A stretch of DNA of 64,000 nucleotides from Paenibacillus sp. FSL K6-0276 (lineage in GTDB: Bacteria > Bacillota > Bacilli > Paenibacillales > Paenibacillaceae): contig NZ_CP150276.1 in assembly GCF_037977235.1 (NCBI RefSeq), forward strand, positions 2,232,001 through 2,296,000, read 5' to 3'. The notes under the pieces were generated by a model. It made no database searches. It saw only the letters and a program-made list of their open reading frames with translations, and was not told where the DNA came from. The position numbers and the translations under genes were made by a program. Positions 44,576 to 54,099 of this stretch are shown one piece after another (positions within the stretch are counted from its first letter, which is position 1; every line of letters begins with the position of its first letter).

Positions 44576-46822
44576 TTAATTCACTTCAACCCATTCTTCA
44601 CGAAGAGGGTGATAGAACTTGCCTTTGCCCTCTGTATTTCCGTCTGCCGTATAAGCGATCATACTAACTTGGTCCCAATCGATGTGATCCGTCGTGAGTG
44701 CCAGCTCTACATGAGGGATTGAAGCTCCGGCACGAACGAGCATAATGATTGGAATTTGGCCGGCCTCGATCGTTATCCATTGCTGCCCCTTATATACGGC
44801 TCCAGTCTGATAATCCACCCATTGTCCTTCTGGCAAATATACGATGCGATTATCCGTTTCTTCAAACAGTGGTGCGACGAGAATATCGGAGCCAAAGAAG
44901 TATTGATCTTCGATCATCCAGCAGGTCGGATCATCCGGGAATTCCAAGAACATCGCTCTGAGCAGCGGATGGCCTGCTTGCGAGCTTAAATACGCTTGCG
45001 AATAAATGTAAGGCATAAGCTTATACTTCATTTCCGCAGCGGCGCGGAAGTCATCCATGAAGGAGTCACTGTAAGCCCACGGCTCCTTCGGAGGGGCACC
45101 GTGACAACGACTGTGGGATGTCAGCATACCAAAGGGCATCCAGCGGCGGTAAAGCGCCTCGGGGCTTTCCTTCACAAAGCCACCGATATCATGACTCCAG
45201 TATGTGAAGCCGCTCAGACCGATTGACAGAGCCGCTCTTAAGCAAGCGAGCATCGCTGAATCTGTGTTCTCCGTATCGCCGCCCCAATGGATCGGGTAGC
45301 GCTGGCTACCTGCCCAAGCACTGCGAGCCCAAATGATATGTTCGCCGTTGACGTGCTCGGTTACATCGGCTAAAGCTTTGTTGTAGCGGAGCGGGTATAA
45401 ATTATGCTCCAATCGGCCGCTTTGACCGGAATGGAATCGACCGAAGATAGGCGCACCTTCACCAAAGTCAGCTTTAATGGCGGCAACGCCCATTTCAAGC
45501 AGCTTAGCAATTTTCTCCTGATACCAGGCTACGGTTTCCGGGTTGCTGAAGTCCAGAATCGCATCCGCTGTAGGCAGATTTCCATCAGGATCAGTTACGA
45601 CAAGCCCTTTATCAATCAGCTCCTGGAAATAGCGGTTATTTGGAGTGAAATACGGAATTTGCCATAGACTGATTCGAAATCCTTGCTTGCGCAGGTCATC
45701 AATCATTTGCTGCGCATTATCAAATCGGGTATGAGAAAATTCATAATCACAGCGCCAATCCTCTTCAAACCAGCCTGTATCCAGGTGAATGACATCGCAC
45801 GGGATTTGGTTATCCTGAAGCTTCTGAGCTACATCTCTCGTCTGAGCTTCCGAGTCATACGTAATCCGACTCATCCATAGACCAAATGACCATAGGGGCG
45901 GAAGCGGACTTCTGCCTGTTAAAGCGGTATACTCGGTCAGCACCTCTTTCGGGTCGCCGAAGAAGAAAAATAAATCCAGATTATCATCATCCATATAAAT
46001 TGTATTGGCCGCATCGTATTCTTTTCCGATATCGAGTGTCATCGGAGCAGAGGAATGAATGAACATACCGTATTGTTTATTGCTTAAAAGGAAAGGTATA
46101 GGTTTATACATATCGCCAGTCTGAACGCTAAGTGAATCTCGGGTCCATAGGTCGATGCGCTGACCACGTTTATTTAAGCCGGTAAAGGATTCACCAGTAC
46201 CATAGATTTTCTCGCCTGGCGAAAGTGTAAAGGTAGCTGCTATTTTATGAGACATATCTTCAATCGAACGGGCAAATGAGAATGGGACAGGATACATGTT
46301 TTGCAAGCTAAAAGTATCCTTATGATGCCAGGTTTGCGTCAACACTTTTCCGTTCGCGTCTTTAAAAGTTAGGTGGAAAGGGTTAAGTCTAAGCTCAACC
46401 TTCCCGAATTGGCTCTCCCAAACATAGCCTTGATCACTTTGCTTAGCAGATTCCCAGGACTTATCGTCATTAATTTCTCCAGAAATCATCAGAGATGGCT
46501 GCTCTTTAGCTACTTTTTTTCGGGTTTGTATCCGTATACGAGCTGTTCTTGGTGTGACAAAGGAAATGTCAAAAGGCATTTCCGGCGATTCCGGGTATTC
46601 TACTGGAAATTCCCAGTAATTGGATTCCTCGATAAAGAAGTCATATTGATTGAACGCAAGTCTAGGCTTGCGAGTGGAACGAAGCCACTTCATCGTGCCG
46701 CTGTTGGTTTGCGGATCAAAGTTAGTGACATGGTCTCCCATAAAATTGAGTGTATCCGATTGATGAAACGGAATGCTAACATCAATGGCTTCATTAAGTC
46801 TGCTAGTTTGATAATGCTTCAT
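44576..46822 (-). CDS. GH31 alpha-xylosidase (YicI-like)
   Basis: 748 residues. The catalytic barrel holds the nucleophile Asp in AAIKADFGEGAPIF (about residue 453) and the acid/base Asp in IHWGGDTENTDSA (about 516). FGLWMSRITYDSEAQ and IHLDTGWFEEDWRCDYEF are typical of the YicI-type alpha-xylosidase branch rather than alpha-glucosidases. It should cut alpha-xylosyl units from xyloglucan oligosaccharides or isoprimeverose after import. Last gene of the LacI-controlled importer operon, 23 bases after the permease. Confidence 0.92.
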   Translation of the reverse strand: MKHYQTSRLNEAIDVSIPFHQSDTLNFMGDHVTNFDPQTNSGTMKWLRSTRKPRLAFNQYDFFIEESNYWEFPVEYPESPEMPFDISFVTPRTARIRIQTRKKVAKEQPSLMISGEINDDKSWESAKQSDQGYVWESQFGKVELRLNPFHLTFKDANGKVLTQTWHHKDTFSLQNMYPVPFSFARSIEDMSHKIAATFTLSPGEKIYGTGESFTGLNKRGQRIDLWTRDSLSVQTGDMYKPIPFLLSNKQYGMFIHSSAPMTLDIGKEYDAANTIYMDDDNLDLFFFFGDPKEVLTEYTALTGRSPLPPLWSFGLWMSRITYDSEAQTRDVAQKLQDNQIPCDVIHLDTGWFEEDWRCDYEFSHTRFDNAQQMIDDLRKQGFRISLWQIPYFTPNNRYFQELIDKGLVVTDPDGNLPTADAILDFSNPETVAWYQEKIAKLLEMGVAAIKADFGEGAPIFGRFHSGQSGRLEHNLYPLRYNKALADVTEHVNGEHIIWARSAWAGSQRYPIHWGGDTENTDSAMLACLRAALSIGLSGFTYWSHDIGGFVKESPEALYRRWMPFGMLTSHSRCHGAPPKEPWAYSDSFMDDFRAAAEMKYKLMPYIYSQAYLSSQAGHPLLRAMFLEFPDDPTCWMIEDQYFFGSDILVAPLFEETDNRIVYLPEGQWVDYQTGAVYKGQQWITIEAGQIPIIMLVRAGASIPHVELALTTDHIDWDQVSMIAYTADGNTEGKGKFYHPLREEWVEVN

Positions 46823-46845
46823 GATTTCCCCACCTATATATATAT

Positions 46846-47664
46846 TTATTTAACTGCTCCACTAGTAAGTCCGCTAATGATATAGCGCTGCAATAAGATG
46901 AATATGGCTAGAACAGGGAGGACGGTGATGGTAGCAAAGGACAATAGATTGTTCCACTGAATTCCGTATTTGCCCATGGAATTGTATACGCCCGCCGTTA
47001 ATGGCCACATATCGGAGTTACTAATAAAGGTCATGCTGTAAATCAAATCGCCCCATGCGAATAAGAAGGAAAACGTGGCCGATACAATGACTCCCGGATA
47101 AGAAATAGGGAGCATGATTCTCAGGAACGCGGTGAACCGATTGCAACCGTCAATCATCGCTGCGTCCTCCAGTTCTTTAGGTGCGTTCAAGAAATAGGTA
47201 CGCAGGATAAGTACTGAGAAAGGAATACCTAGCGTTGCAGTAGCAAGAATTGGTGCTGCCAAGCTGTTGAGTAATGCAAGATTCTTGAATAAAATAAACA
47301 GCGGTGTGAGAACTACGGTTACCGGCAACATTTGCGTGACAAGGAAGAATAATATCATCCACTTCTTACCGGGAACCGGATATCTTGCCAATCCGTAGGA
47401 TGCAGGGATAGCCAGCGCAACGACGATTGCCATTGAGCTGAGCGCTACAATTAAACTGTTAATAAAGCTTCTTCCAAGAGCGCCGCTAAGTTGCGAGGTG
47501 TAGCCTTCCACATACCATTCATTTGGAATGAGAGTTGGCGGAACCTGAAAAATTTCGCCTTGTACTTTAAATGAACTGGCGATCATCCAATAAATAGGGA
47601 ACAGGAGCGCACCTACAATAATGATTCCAACAATGCTTAATACAATCTCTTTTGATCTTCGCAT
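46846..47664 (-). CDS. Sugar ABC transporter permease (MalG type), alpha-xyloside locus
   Basis: 272 residues, six membrane helices. The EAA loop reads LEDAAMIDGCNRFTAFLRIM near residue 169 and the C-terminus is QRYIISGLTSGAVK. Starts 1 base after the other permease ends. With the binding protein it should import xylosyl-bearing oligosaccharides, inferred from the GH31 neighbour. Confidence 0.92.
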   Translation of the reverse strand: MRRSKEIVLSIVGIIIVGALLFPIYWMIASSFKVQGEIFQVPPTLIPNEWYVEGYTSQLSGALGRSFINSLIVALSSMAIVVALAIPASYGLARYPVPGKKWMILFFLVTQMLPVTVVLTPLFILFKNLALLNSLAAPILATATLGIPFSVLILRTYFLNAPKELEDAAMIDGCNRFTAFLRIMLPISYPGVIVSATFSFLFAWGDLIYSMTFISNSDMWPLTAGVYNSMGKYGIQWNNLLSFATITVLPVLAIFILLQRYIISGLTSGAVK

Positions 47665-47665
47665 C

Positions 47666-48556
47666 TTACATCACCTCATCGCTGCGAACCATGCGCAAGT
47701 AAATCAGACTGACTATAAACAGAATGACAAATAGGATATTGGAAGCCGCTGCGCCTTGAGAAAAATTGAATTGATCAAAGGACAGCTTATAGGCCAAGGT
47801 CGAGAGTACTTCAGTCGCATTTACCGGACCGCCGGCAGTCATAACGAAGATCAAGTCAAATACTTTAAATGTAAATATAAAGCCCATCATAATAACGACC
47901 ATAATAACCGGACGAAGCATAGGAAGGGTCATATAAATGAATTGCTTGAATCTATTAGCCCCATCAATGGACGCCGCTTCATAAATATCGTCTGGAATTG
48001 AAGATAGACCCGTTGAGAGCAGCATCATGTTAAACGGCGCTCCGACCCAAACGTTTGTGATAATGACACTCCACATAGCAAGGCCTGTATGAGTCAGCCA
48101 TTCTATCGGCTGATCCACTATACCTATGGAGAGTAGAGCATAGTTAATGATCCCAACGCTTTGATTGAACATGAATTTAAATAGTAATGATGTAATTACG
48201 ATTGGAACGAGATAAGACACAAGTGTTAAGCCTCTCAGAATCCCTGCTAGACGGAATTTCATATTGAAGAACAGTGCAAGTGCGAATCCAATCGTAAATT
48301 GAAGAAAAATACTCCAGAATGTAAAGAAGAAAGTATTCTTAAAGGCGATTTGAAAAGAGTCAAGATTAATTACTTTACGGTAGTTATCGAGACCTGCAAA
48401 TGCGATATTAGGATCGTTTAACGTAGTCAAATCCAAATGCTGAAAGCTGATTTTGATATTGTAGAAAAGCGGATAACCGATCAATACAAGCATAAAAATA
48501 AGCGCTGGAACGACATAGGCTAGACTGATCAGCAGATTTCTTTTATTTAATTCCAC
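47666..48556 (-). CDS. Sugar ABC transporter permease (MalF/UgpA type), alpha-xyloside locus
   Basis: 296 residues with six membrane helices, EAA loop IYEAASIDGANRFKQFIYMT near residue 187, and TAGGPVNATEVLSTLAYKLS as in UgpA/LacF proteins. It follows the binding-protein gene after a 93-base gap containing a strong hairpin. Confidence 0.92.
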   Translation of the reverse strand: MELNKRNLLISLAYVVPALIFMLVLIGYPLFYNIKISFQHLDLTTLNDPNIAFAGLDNYRKVINLDSFQIAFKNTFFFTFWSIFLQFTIGFALALFFNMKFRLAGILRGLTLVSYLVPIVITSLLFKFMFNQSVGIINYALLSIGIVDQPIEWLTHTGLAMWSVIITNVWVGAPFNMMLLSTGLSSIPDDIYEAASIDGANRFKQFIYMTLPMLRPVIMVVIMMGFIFTFKVFDLIFVMTAGGPVNATEVLSTLAYKLSFDQFNFSQGAAASNILFVILFIVSLIYLRMVRSDEVM

Positions 48557-48583
48557 AAGTCCTGCCCCCTTCTAAGGGATTGT

Positions 48584-48620
48584 CCTTCTCCATCACCCGA
48601 ATAAGGGCCGATGGAGAAGG
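48584..48620 (-). terminator. Intercistronic stem-loop between binding protein and permeases
   Basis: Perfect 11-bp stem CCTTCTCCATC / GATGGAGAAGG with a 15-base loop. No strong T-run, so it is better read as an attenuator or 3'-stabilising hairpin that raises binding-protein expression. Confidence 0.65.
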
Positions 48621-48649
48621 AAGAATGGAGTCTTTGTTGCTTTATTGCA

Positions 48650-49900
48650 TTATTTCTCAATAATTTGTTTGATTTTTTGTCCGGCTTCAGCAGCAGCGTC
48701 GGCTGGGTCCATCGCCAAACTGAACGATTTTTGATATGCCTCTTGAATGACGGAGGAAATTTCAGGCCATTTAGGATGTGGACCGCGAGGCTGTGCAGAT
48801 TGCATTTGCTCCAGGAAGACGCTTAAATACTCATCGCTTTTCCAGTGATCCGACTTCTCAGCAACATCTTTACGAGGTGAGAAGTAACCTGTTTGTACGA
48901 GGAAGGATTCGAGTTGATCTGCTTCAGACATCCATCTCAAGAAATCCCAGGCACCATCTACGTTATTTCCTTTAATAATCGCAATATTCTCACCGCCGAG
49001 AACGGAAGCTTCCTGTTTGTCGCTCGGCAGCTTGGCAATAGCGAAGTTCATGTCAGGGGCATCGGTTTTCACGCCGGCAATGTTCCAAGGTCCGTTCACC
49101 ATCATAGCCAGCTTTCCGGAGGAGAACTGCTTCAAGGTATCGCCATTAGCAAGGTTGATAACTTCTTTGCTGACGGATCCGTCTTTAATAAGATCAGTTA
49201 AGAAAGAGAATGCGCGAGCAGCTTCAGGAGAATCCACACTGTCATAGTTTGCGCCGGTTGACAAAAGCCAAGGGAGGAAGTCAAAAGCACCTTCTTCTGA
49301 TTTAACAGCCGCAAAACCGAGGCCATAACGATCAGAAGTAGTTAACTTCTTAGCTGTTTCACGAAGCTCGTTCCAGGTTGTTGGCGGTTCAGTGATTCCA
49401 GCTTCTTTAAACATATCGGTATTGTAGAAGAGGGCAAGCGTGTTGCTTGTGAATGGAAGACCGTAGAGTTTACCATTATATTTAGCGGATTCCAGAGGGC
49501 CTTCCAAGTATTGATCACTTTGACCCCATTCATTCATGCGTTCTGTAATATCTTCGAATATTCCAGCAGCGGCGAAAGAAGCGTGGTCAGGATTATCGAT
49601 GGTTACAATATCCGGCAGCTCTTCACTCATGAGACCGACGGATAATCTTTTCTTCATATCACCAAATGGCACGTATTGTCCGAGGACTTCATATTGATCC
49701 TGCGAGCTGTTGTATTTTTGAATGGCTTCTTTAAGCGCAGTTTCTTCATTTCCGCCAAAATAATACCAGAATGTGACTTGTTTTTTTGCTTCATTTTTAC
49801 CTGTGTTGCTCTTGGTGCTGTTTTGAGTGCCTCCACATGCGGTAAGCATGAGACTTACGACCATCATAGCAATTAGAATAATGGATGTTTTTTTCTTCAT
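48650..49900 (-). CDS. Extracellular sugar-binding lipoprotein, alpha-xyloside locus
   Basis: 416 residues. The signal peptide ends VVSLMLTACGGTQ (lipid-modified Cys about residue 22), then a family 1 solute-binding domain (VTFWYYFGGNEETALKEAIQ; GKLYGLPFTSNTLALFYNTD). It begins 113 bases after the LacI gene on the same strand. A LacI-type operator palindrome lies 67-86 bases before its start, and the ribosome site AAAGGGG is visible. Confidence 0.92.
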   Translation of the reverse strand: MKKKTSIILIAMMVVSLMLTACGGTQNSTKSNTGKNEAKKQVTFWYYFGGNEETALKEAIQKYNSSQDQYEVLGQYVPFGDMKKRLSVGLMSEELPDIVTIDNPDHASFAAAGIFEDITERMNEWGQSDQYLEGPLESAKYNGKLYGLPFTSNTLALFYNTDMFKEAGITEPPTTWNELRETAKKLTTSDRYGLGFAAVKSEEGAFDFLPWLLSTGANYDSVDSPEAARAFSFLTDLIKDGSVSKEVINLANGDTLKQFSSGKLAMMVNGPWNIAGVKTDAPDMNFAIAKLPSDKQEASVLGGENIAIIKGNNVDGAWDFLRWMSEADQLESFLVQTGYFSPRKDVAEKSDHWKSDEYLSVFLEQMQSAQPRGPHPKWPEISSVIQEAYQKSFSLAMDPADAAAEAGQKIKQIIEK

Positions 49901-49966
49901 TTTTACGACCCCTTTGATAGTTAATATGGGTTAAAATGAGTTTGAATATGACTGGAATGATTTAGA

Positions 49967-49986
49967 AATGATGTACGTTAATCATT
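49967..49986. promoter_or_regulatory. Operator palindrome A for the LacI-family regulator
   Basis: A 20-bp near-palindrome, arms AATGAT and ATCATT around a central CG (AATGATGTAC/GTTAATCATT). It is identical at 18 of 20 positions to site B before the lacI-type gene and lies in front of the importer operon. Confidence 0.7.
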
Positions 49987-50013
49987 TTGGTGTAAAAAAA
50001 TAATATAGAAAAA

Positions 50014-51066
50014 TTATAGAAAAAAATTAGCGTTTTCACGAAGAGCGACTTCAAGCTTGCTTAAGTTTAAGGATGGAATAAAGCCAGTTGGACGAGTCAA
50101 ATAATCAAACAACATTTTAACGGCGGTATATCCTTGATTATGCGGATCTTGGCAAATCGTCGCCGTAATAACATCTTTCTGCAAATAATCATGTACCTCG
50201 GGAGTCATGTCATGACCAATTAAGGATACATCCAGCCCCGATTTTTCAATGTACTGAGCCATAGTCGCAAGCTGGCCTGTGGCTAGATAAATGCCATCTA
50301 CATCAGAAAGCTGGTCTTTCATTAAGTTCTCCAGAGAGAGCTCAATATTATTCCGATCCAGTTTTAAAGGGCCGACCATTTGAACGTTACCATATTGTGC
50401 GATAACTTCGCGGAATCCAAGCACCTTTTGCTGAAACTGGAACATGTTCTCCGTCTCCAGGATGAAGGCTATTTTGCCTTTACGTCCGATAAATTTGCAC
50501 AATAATTCAGCGGCCAATTTACCGGCGTCGCGATAATCGCAGCCAACGTAAAATAAGCGTTTACTAATAGGAGAGTCAGTATTGAATGTGCAGGTGGCGA
50601 TGCCTCTATTTACCGCTCTGTCAATAAGTTCTGCGATCTCGAAAGAACCATCGGATGAGATGGCAATACCGTCGTATTTTCCGCTATCGACAACTTCATT
50701 GATCGTTTCGATTTGTTCCTCAATGCTGGAATTCATTGTACGGATGATATCCACTTGAAGACCGAAATGGGACAGCTCTTGAAGAGCGTTATTTACGCCA
50801 ATCTCAATTTGTTCCCAGAAATAAATAGGATAGGTTTGAAAAATAACTGCAATAGAAATCATTTGGTTTCGAGATAGATAGCTTGCTGATTTGTTAGGTG
50901 AATAGTTCAGCTCCTCGACTGCCTGCATAATTCTGTCATAGGTAGCCTTTTTCACATTCCCCCTCTGGTTCAATGCCCGATCAATCGTAGCTACTGACAA
51001 ATCGAGTTTTTCCGCTAGCGATTTTACCGTTACCTTGTTGTAAGACTCTTTTGACATGTTCATCAC
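50014..51066 (-). CDS. LacI-family regulator of the alpha-xyloside operon
   Basis: 350 residues. The helix-turn-helix with hinge is VTVKSLAEKLDLSVATIDRA, then LNQRGNVKKATYDRIMQAVE (residues about 8-50). A sugar-binding periplasmic-type domain follows (ISIAVIFQTYPIYFWEQIEI; GIAISSDGSF). It probably represses both its own gene and the binding-protein/permease/GH31 genes through two matching palindromes. Its promoter is TTGACA-17-TATTAT, overlapped by a perfect cre site, so glucose would add a second layer of control. Confidence 0.92.
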   Translation of the reverse strand: MMNMSKESYNKVTVKSLAEKLDLSVATIDRALNQRGNVKKATYDRIMQAVEELNYSPNKSASYLSRNQMISIAVIFQTYPIYFWEQIEIGVNNALQELSHFGLQVDIIRTMNSSIEEQIETINEVVDSGKYDGIAISSDGSFEIAELIDRAVNRGIATCTFNTDSPISKRLFYVGCDYRDAGKLAAELLCKFIGRKGKIAFILETENMFQFQQKVLGFREVIAQYGNVQMVGPLKLDRNNIELSLENLMKDQLSDVDGIYLATGQLATMAQYIEKSGLDVSLIGHDMTPEVHDYLQKDVITATICQDPHNQGYTAVKMLFDYLTRPTGFIPSLNLSKLEVALRENANFFL

Positions 51067-51092
51067 CTTTCACATCCCTGCTCTCGAAACTA

Positions 51093-51129
51093 ATAATAAA
51101 GAAAAAATGACTCAATGTCAACGCTTTCA
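51093..51129 (-). promoter_or_regulatory. Promoter of the LacI gene with overlapping cre site
   Basis: On the minus strand TTGACA (51121-51116), a 17-base spacer, then TATTAT (51098-51093). The 14 bases 51129-51116 read TGAAAGCGTTGACA, a full match to the cre consensus TGWNANCGNTNWCA, covering the -35 box. Confidence 0.75.
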
Positions 51130-51136
51130 TTTAAAA

Positions 51137-51156
51137 AATGATTTACGATAATCATT
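51137..51156. promoter_or_regulatory. Operator palindrome B for the LacI-family regulator
   Basis: AATGATTTAC/GATAATCATT, a 20-bp near-palindrome centred on CG, 16 bases upstream of the lacI-type gene's -35 box. It differs from site A at only two positions. Confidence 0.7.
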
Positions 51157-51177
51157 CTGGGGTTATCCTCTTAATTA

Positions 51178-52530
51178 ATGACTTATGTAGCGGGGATCTT
51201 CATTGGCGGCGGACGTTACGGTACAGGCAAAACGACGCTGATGGATCTGCTTGGTTCCACGAAAACGAGGAAAATAAACTTGTTCAGAAATCCAACATAC
51301 AGGGATCAGAGATTGAATATGGAGTGGTTCGCACTTTACCATATTGAAAACGATATTTTTGTGATCGAAGGTTTTGGGCCAGATTTGATTTCAAACCTGG
51401 ACAATCTCCCACAAGGAATAAGTAATGAATATAGTTTTAGCATTAGGTATAATTTTGCTGAGCAGCAAGTTCGTTATCATGAATACATTCAACTGCAGGA
51501 GGTAATGAGAGAGGGACAAAGGTTAACACTGGATTCAGTTTTCCATAGTCTATATATGATAAACGAAAAGCAGAGGGACTGGTTCACGGGTAATGCCGTT
51601 ATGGACGGGCATGATCATTATGTAGGATTTAAGAGAGGGTATTTAAACGATCCTTCCTATTCTAATTTATATAGCTTTATGAGCAGGGAAAGTCAGGCTT
51701 TAGAACCGGATTTTGCGGCATTGGATCCGGTCTGCTTGCTCGAATTGCAAGATAATCTATTTGAACCCTTTATTTTCAGTGATGAAAAGCTTGCGGCCTT
51801 TGATCTTAATTTGTATCAGGACAAGTCAAAAGCATATTATTTCAATTTCCTGAAAACAGGAGAGGAATGGACTGTCAGGAAATTATTTGTAATCAGATAT
51901 TTAGAAATGCTTGTTATTGATATATGGATGAATTTGTGCAAAAAACTGCTTACCGATGAAGTGCTAGTGAGCTGTGCCGCTGAAATTGAAAATATGGAAT
52001 TCAGCTCTGATCACTATGAAGCAAGAGTTAATTATTTGTATGATGTTATAAGTTGCTTTGAGCGCGTTAGAACCGGAAATGGTGACCCGGACTGGGCTTA
52101 CTTTGATCTAACCGCTATTCGGCGTTTTATTGCGGCTTTGAACCAGCTGGAGGATCAGCAATTCATTTCAACCAAAAAAATAAATGCGGCTGTTAATGAA
52201 GGCTTCAACTCGGACGTATATGAGTGGTTAAAATGTATTGATAAAGAGCGTAAAAGGCTTCATGGTGCCTACTTTATGTTTCGAGTACAATTTAAAAATT
52301 TAAGCGCCGGGGAACTGGAGTTTATCAATGGCTTCGCTAATCTTCATACAGCGATAGAGATTGCAATCGAAAGTAATGAAATCGATACGCTACTGCTGCT
52401 TTTGGATGAGCCCGATGCCTCCTTCCACCCGGAATGGTCGCGGCGTTATATTTATAACTTGGTTGCTTTTTTGAACAGCATTGACGTTGGACGGCGGGTG
52501 AACTATCAAATTGTCATTTCTACGCATTAA
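51178..52530 (+). pseudogene. P-loop ATPase (AAA/OLD-like), truncated at its H-loop
   Basis: 450 codons. Walker A is GRYGTGKTTLMDLL (about residues 13-26). The ABC-like signature region is FKNLSAGELEFINGF near 380, Walker B is TLLLLLDEPDASFHPEWSRR near 403, and the protein stops at QIVISTH, exactly at the switch histidine. Such ATPases normally continue with at least 50-100 residues after this motif. Only 12 residues precede Walker A, no ribosome site precedes the ATG, and the LacI operator lies directly upstream, so the front is probably clipped too. The next bases belong to another gene's tail. Its original partner or function is not known; relatives are found in defence and repair contexts. 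Confidence 0.65.
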
Positions 52531-52777
52531 GGTAGAAGGATTAGCATTATCCAAGATAGGCGGCTTGTTTATAGCAGGGCCAATCGTAGCTTATTTTGTT
52601 CCAGGACCATGGCAACTTATAGGTGCGTGGATTCCTACGTATTGGCCTGCTGAATTATTTTTTGTTATAGAGGCGGATAGTGGTTTTAGTGTAATTGCAT
52701 ACTTTGTGGTGGGACTTATATTTCATTTGGCTCTAATGAATATTATGGTCAGGATTTTTATTAAAAGAGCCGATTGA
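52529..52777 (+). pseudogene. C-terminal remnant of an ABC-2-type export permease
   Basis: From 52529 the frame reads KVEGLALSKIGGLFIAGPIV, then FVPGPWQLIGAWIPTYWPAE and a final membrane helix ending IMVRIFIKRAD. This resembles the last two helices of ABC-2 permeases (fluoroquinolone-exporter-like). It begins at the very base where the ATPase frame ends, indicating a deletion junction. A nominal ATG-less start at TTG 52511 lies inside the ATPase. Confidence 0.55.
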
Positions 52778-52778
52778 T

Positions 52779-53954
52779 TTATTTATAGATCAGATCCGCA
52801 GGCTGGCATGATAACTTATTAACAGAAATAATAGCGTCGTTCTTTTTCACAGGTGGGATCCAATATTCCTGATTACCAGGCAGGTCATCGAACCATTCCG
52901 CATCCTTGGGACAATCTAGAATCATAAATTTTCCGTATTCCTGATCTCTGGATTGATGGTATTTGAGATAGGCTTTCCCATTATCAATCGCGAGAATTTC
53001 TATCTTTCCGGAGGTATGGCTCATAGATAAGCGTACTCTTTTGCCGAGTCCTGAGGTTCTGGCCTTGGCTTCTTCAACAATTTGATAAACTTGCTCAAGA
53101 GGTAATACAAATTCTCGGTTTCCGGCAACTGGCCGGTTCACGAAGAAGTAGTAGGGTGTAACGCCTGCCTATGAAAGTCGGTCTAGTAGTTCGCCTAATA
53201 TCACGGGATCATCGTTAATGCCTTTGAGGACGGGTGTCTGATTAACGACGATTGCTCCAGCGTTATGAAGTGCTTTAAATGCTTTTTTGGCTTCAGGTGT
53301 GATTTCACGAGGATGATTGATATGCGCCATAACATAGATTCGCTTGTCTTCAGTAGAGAAAGTACGAATCAATTCCAACAGTTCTTCGTCTTCAGAGATC
53401 CGCATCGGGTTGAACACGGGAATTTTGGAACCTAATCTAATAATCTTGACATGTTCAATGCTTCTTAGACTTTCAATAATGGATCTTAGCTTAGGTGTGG
53501 AGAGAATTAAACTGTCACCGCCCGTAAGAAGTACGTTGTTAATCTCAGGGTGGTTTGCAATATACTCCAAGCCCGGAGAGACATCAGACATGGCCTCTTT
53601 CACGTCATTTCGGAACAGACGCTTACGGAAACAGTAGCGGCAATAGGCTCCACAGACCTCGGATACAATCAGTAGTGCTGTTGTTCTATACTTGTGCTGA
53701 CAACCCGGTACAACATAATTCGTGTCCTCATCGGAAGCATCCCAGCGCCCATATTCCAGCAGTTCACCTTCGTTAGGGATAACGAGCTTGCGAATCGGAT
53801 CATCTGGATCGTCCCAGTTGATCAAAGACAAATAATAGTCATTCACACGAAAAACAAATTTGTCCGTAATTTCTTTTAGATGCTCTTTTTCCGGCTCAGA
53901 CAACATAGCAATTTTGTTAATATCCGTGAAGTACTTTACCTTTTGCACATACAT
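52779..53954 (-). pseudogene. KamA-family lysine 2,3-aminomutase-like radical SAM gene, interrupted by an in-frame amber codon
   Basis: The frame runs 392 codons with one TAG at 53171-53169. Upstream of it (261 residues) lies the radical-SAM domain with cluster motif CGAYCRYC (about residues 95-102) and the PLP/substrate segments typical of lysine 2,3-aminomutase relatives. Immediately after the stop and in the same frame it continues AGVTPYYFFVNRPVAGN and the normal C-terminal domain. Homologues have Tyr at this point (LSYAGVTPYYFF), so TAT or TAC became TAG. A GTG at 53948 fits the AAAGGAG site better than ATG 53954. KamA proteins convert lysine to beta-lysine, which after acetylation serves as an osmolyte in some bacteria and archaea. 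A c-di-AMP riboswitch precedes it. The 3' end abuts the convergent permease remnant; no acetyltransferase gene (ablB) is present. Confidence 0.85.
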
Positions 53955-54027
53955 CTCTCCTTTGTCTCATTGTGTGAGAAACGAGGGAGCCTTAGGTGTC
54001 AAAGGCCAATCTACTGCCAGCAGGGTC

Positions 54028-54065
54028 AAAAAAAACACAAAAAGAGACCCTTAGCAAGGGTCTCT
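54028..54065 (-). terminator. Expression-platform terminator of the c-di-AMP riboswitch
   Basis: Perfect 10-bp stem AGAGACCCTT / AAGGGTCTCT with a 3-base loop, followed on the minus strand by TTTTTGTGTTTTTTTT. It lies between the aptamer and the kamA-like gene, as expected of a switch that stops transcription when ligand is bound. Confidence 0.88.
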
Positions 54066-54099
54066 GGTTATGTAAATAACATGAAAAAGCAGACCCATC

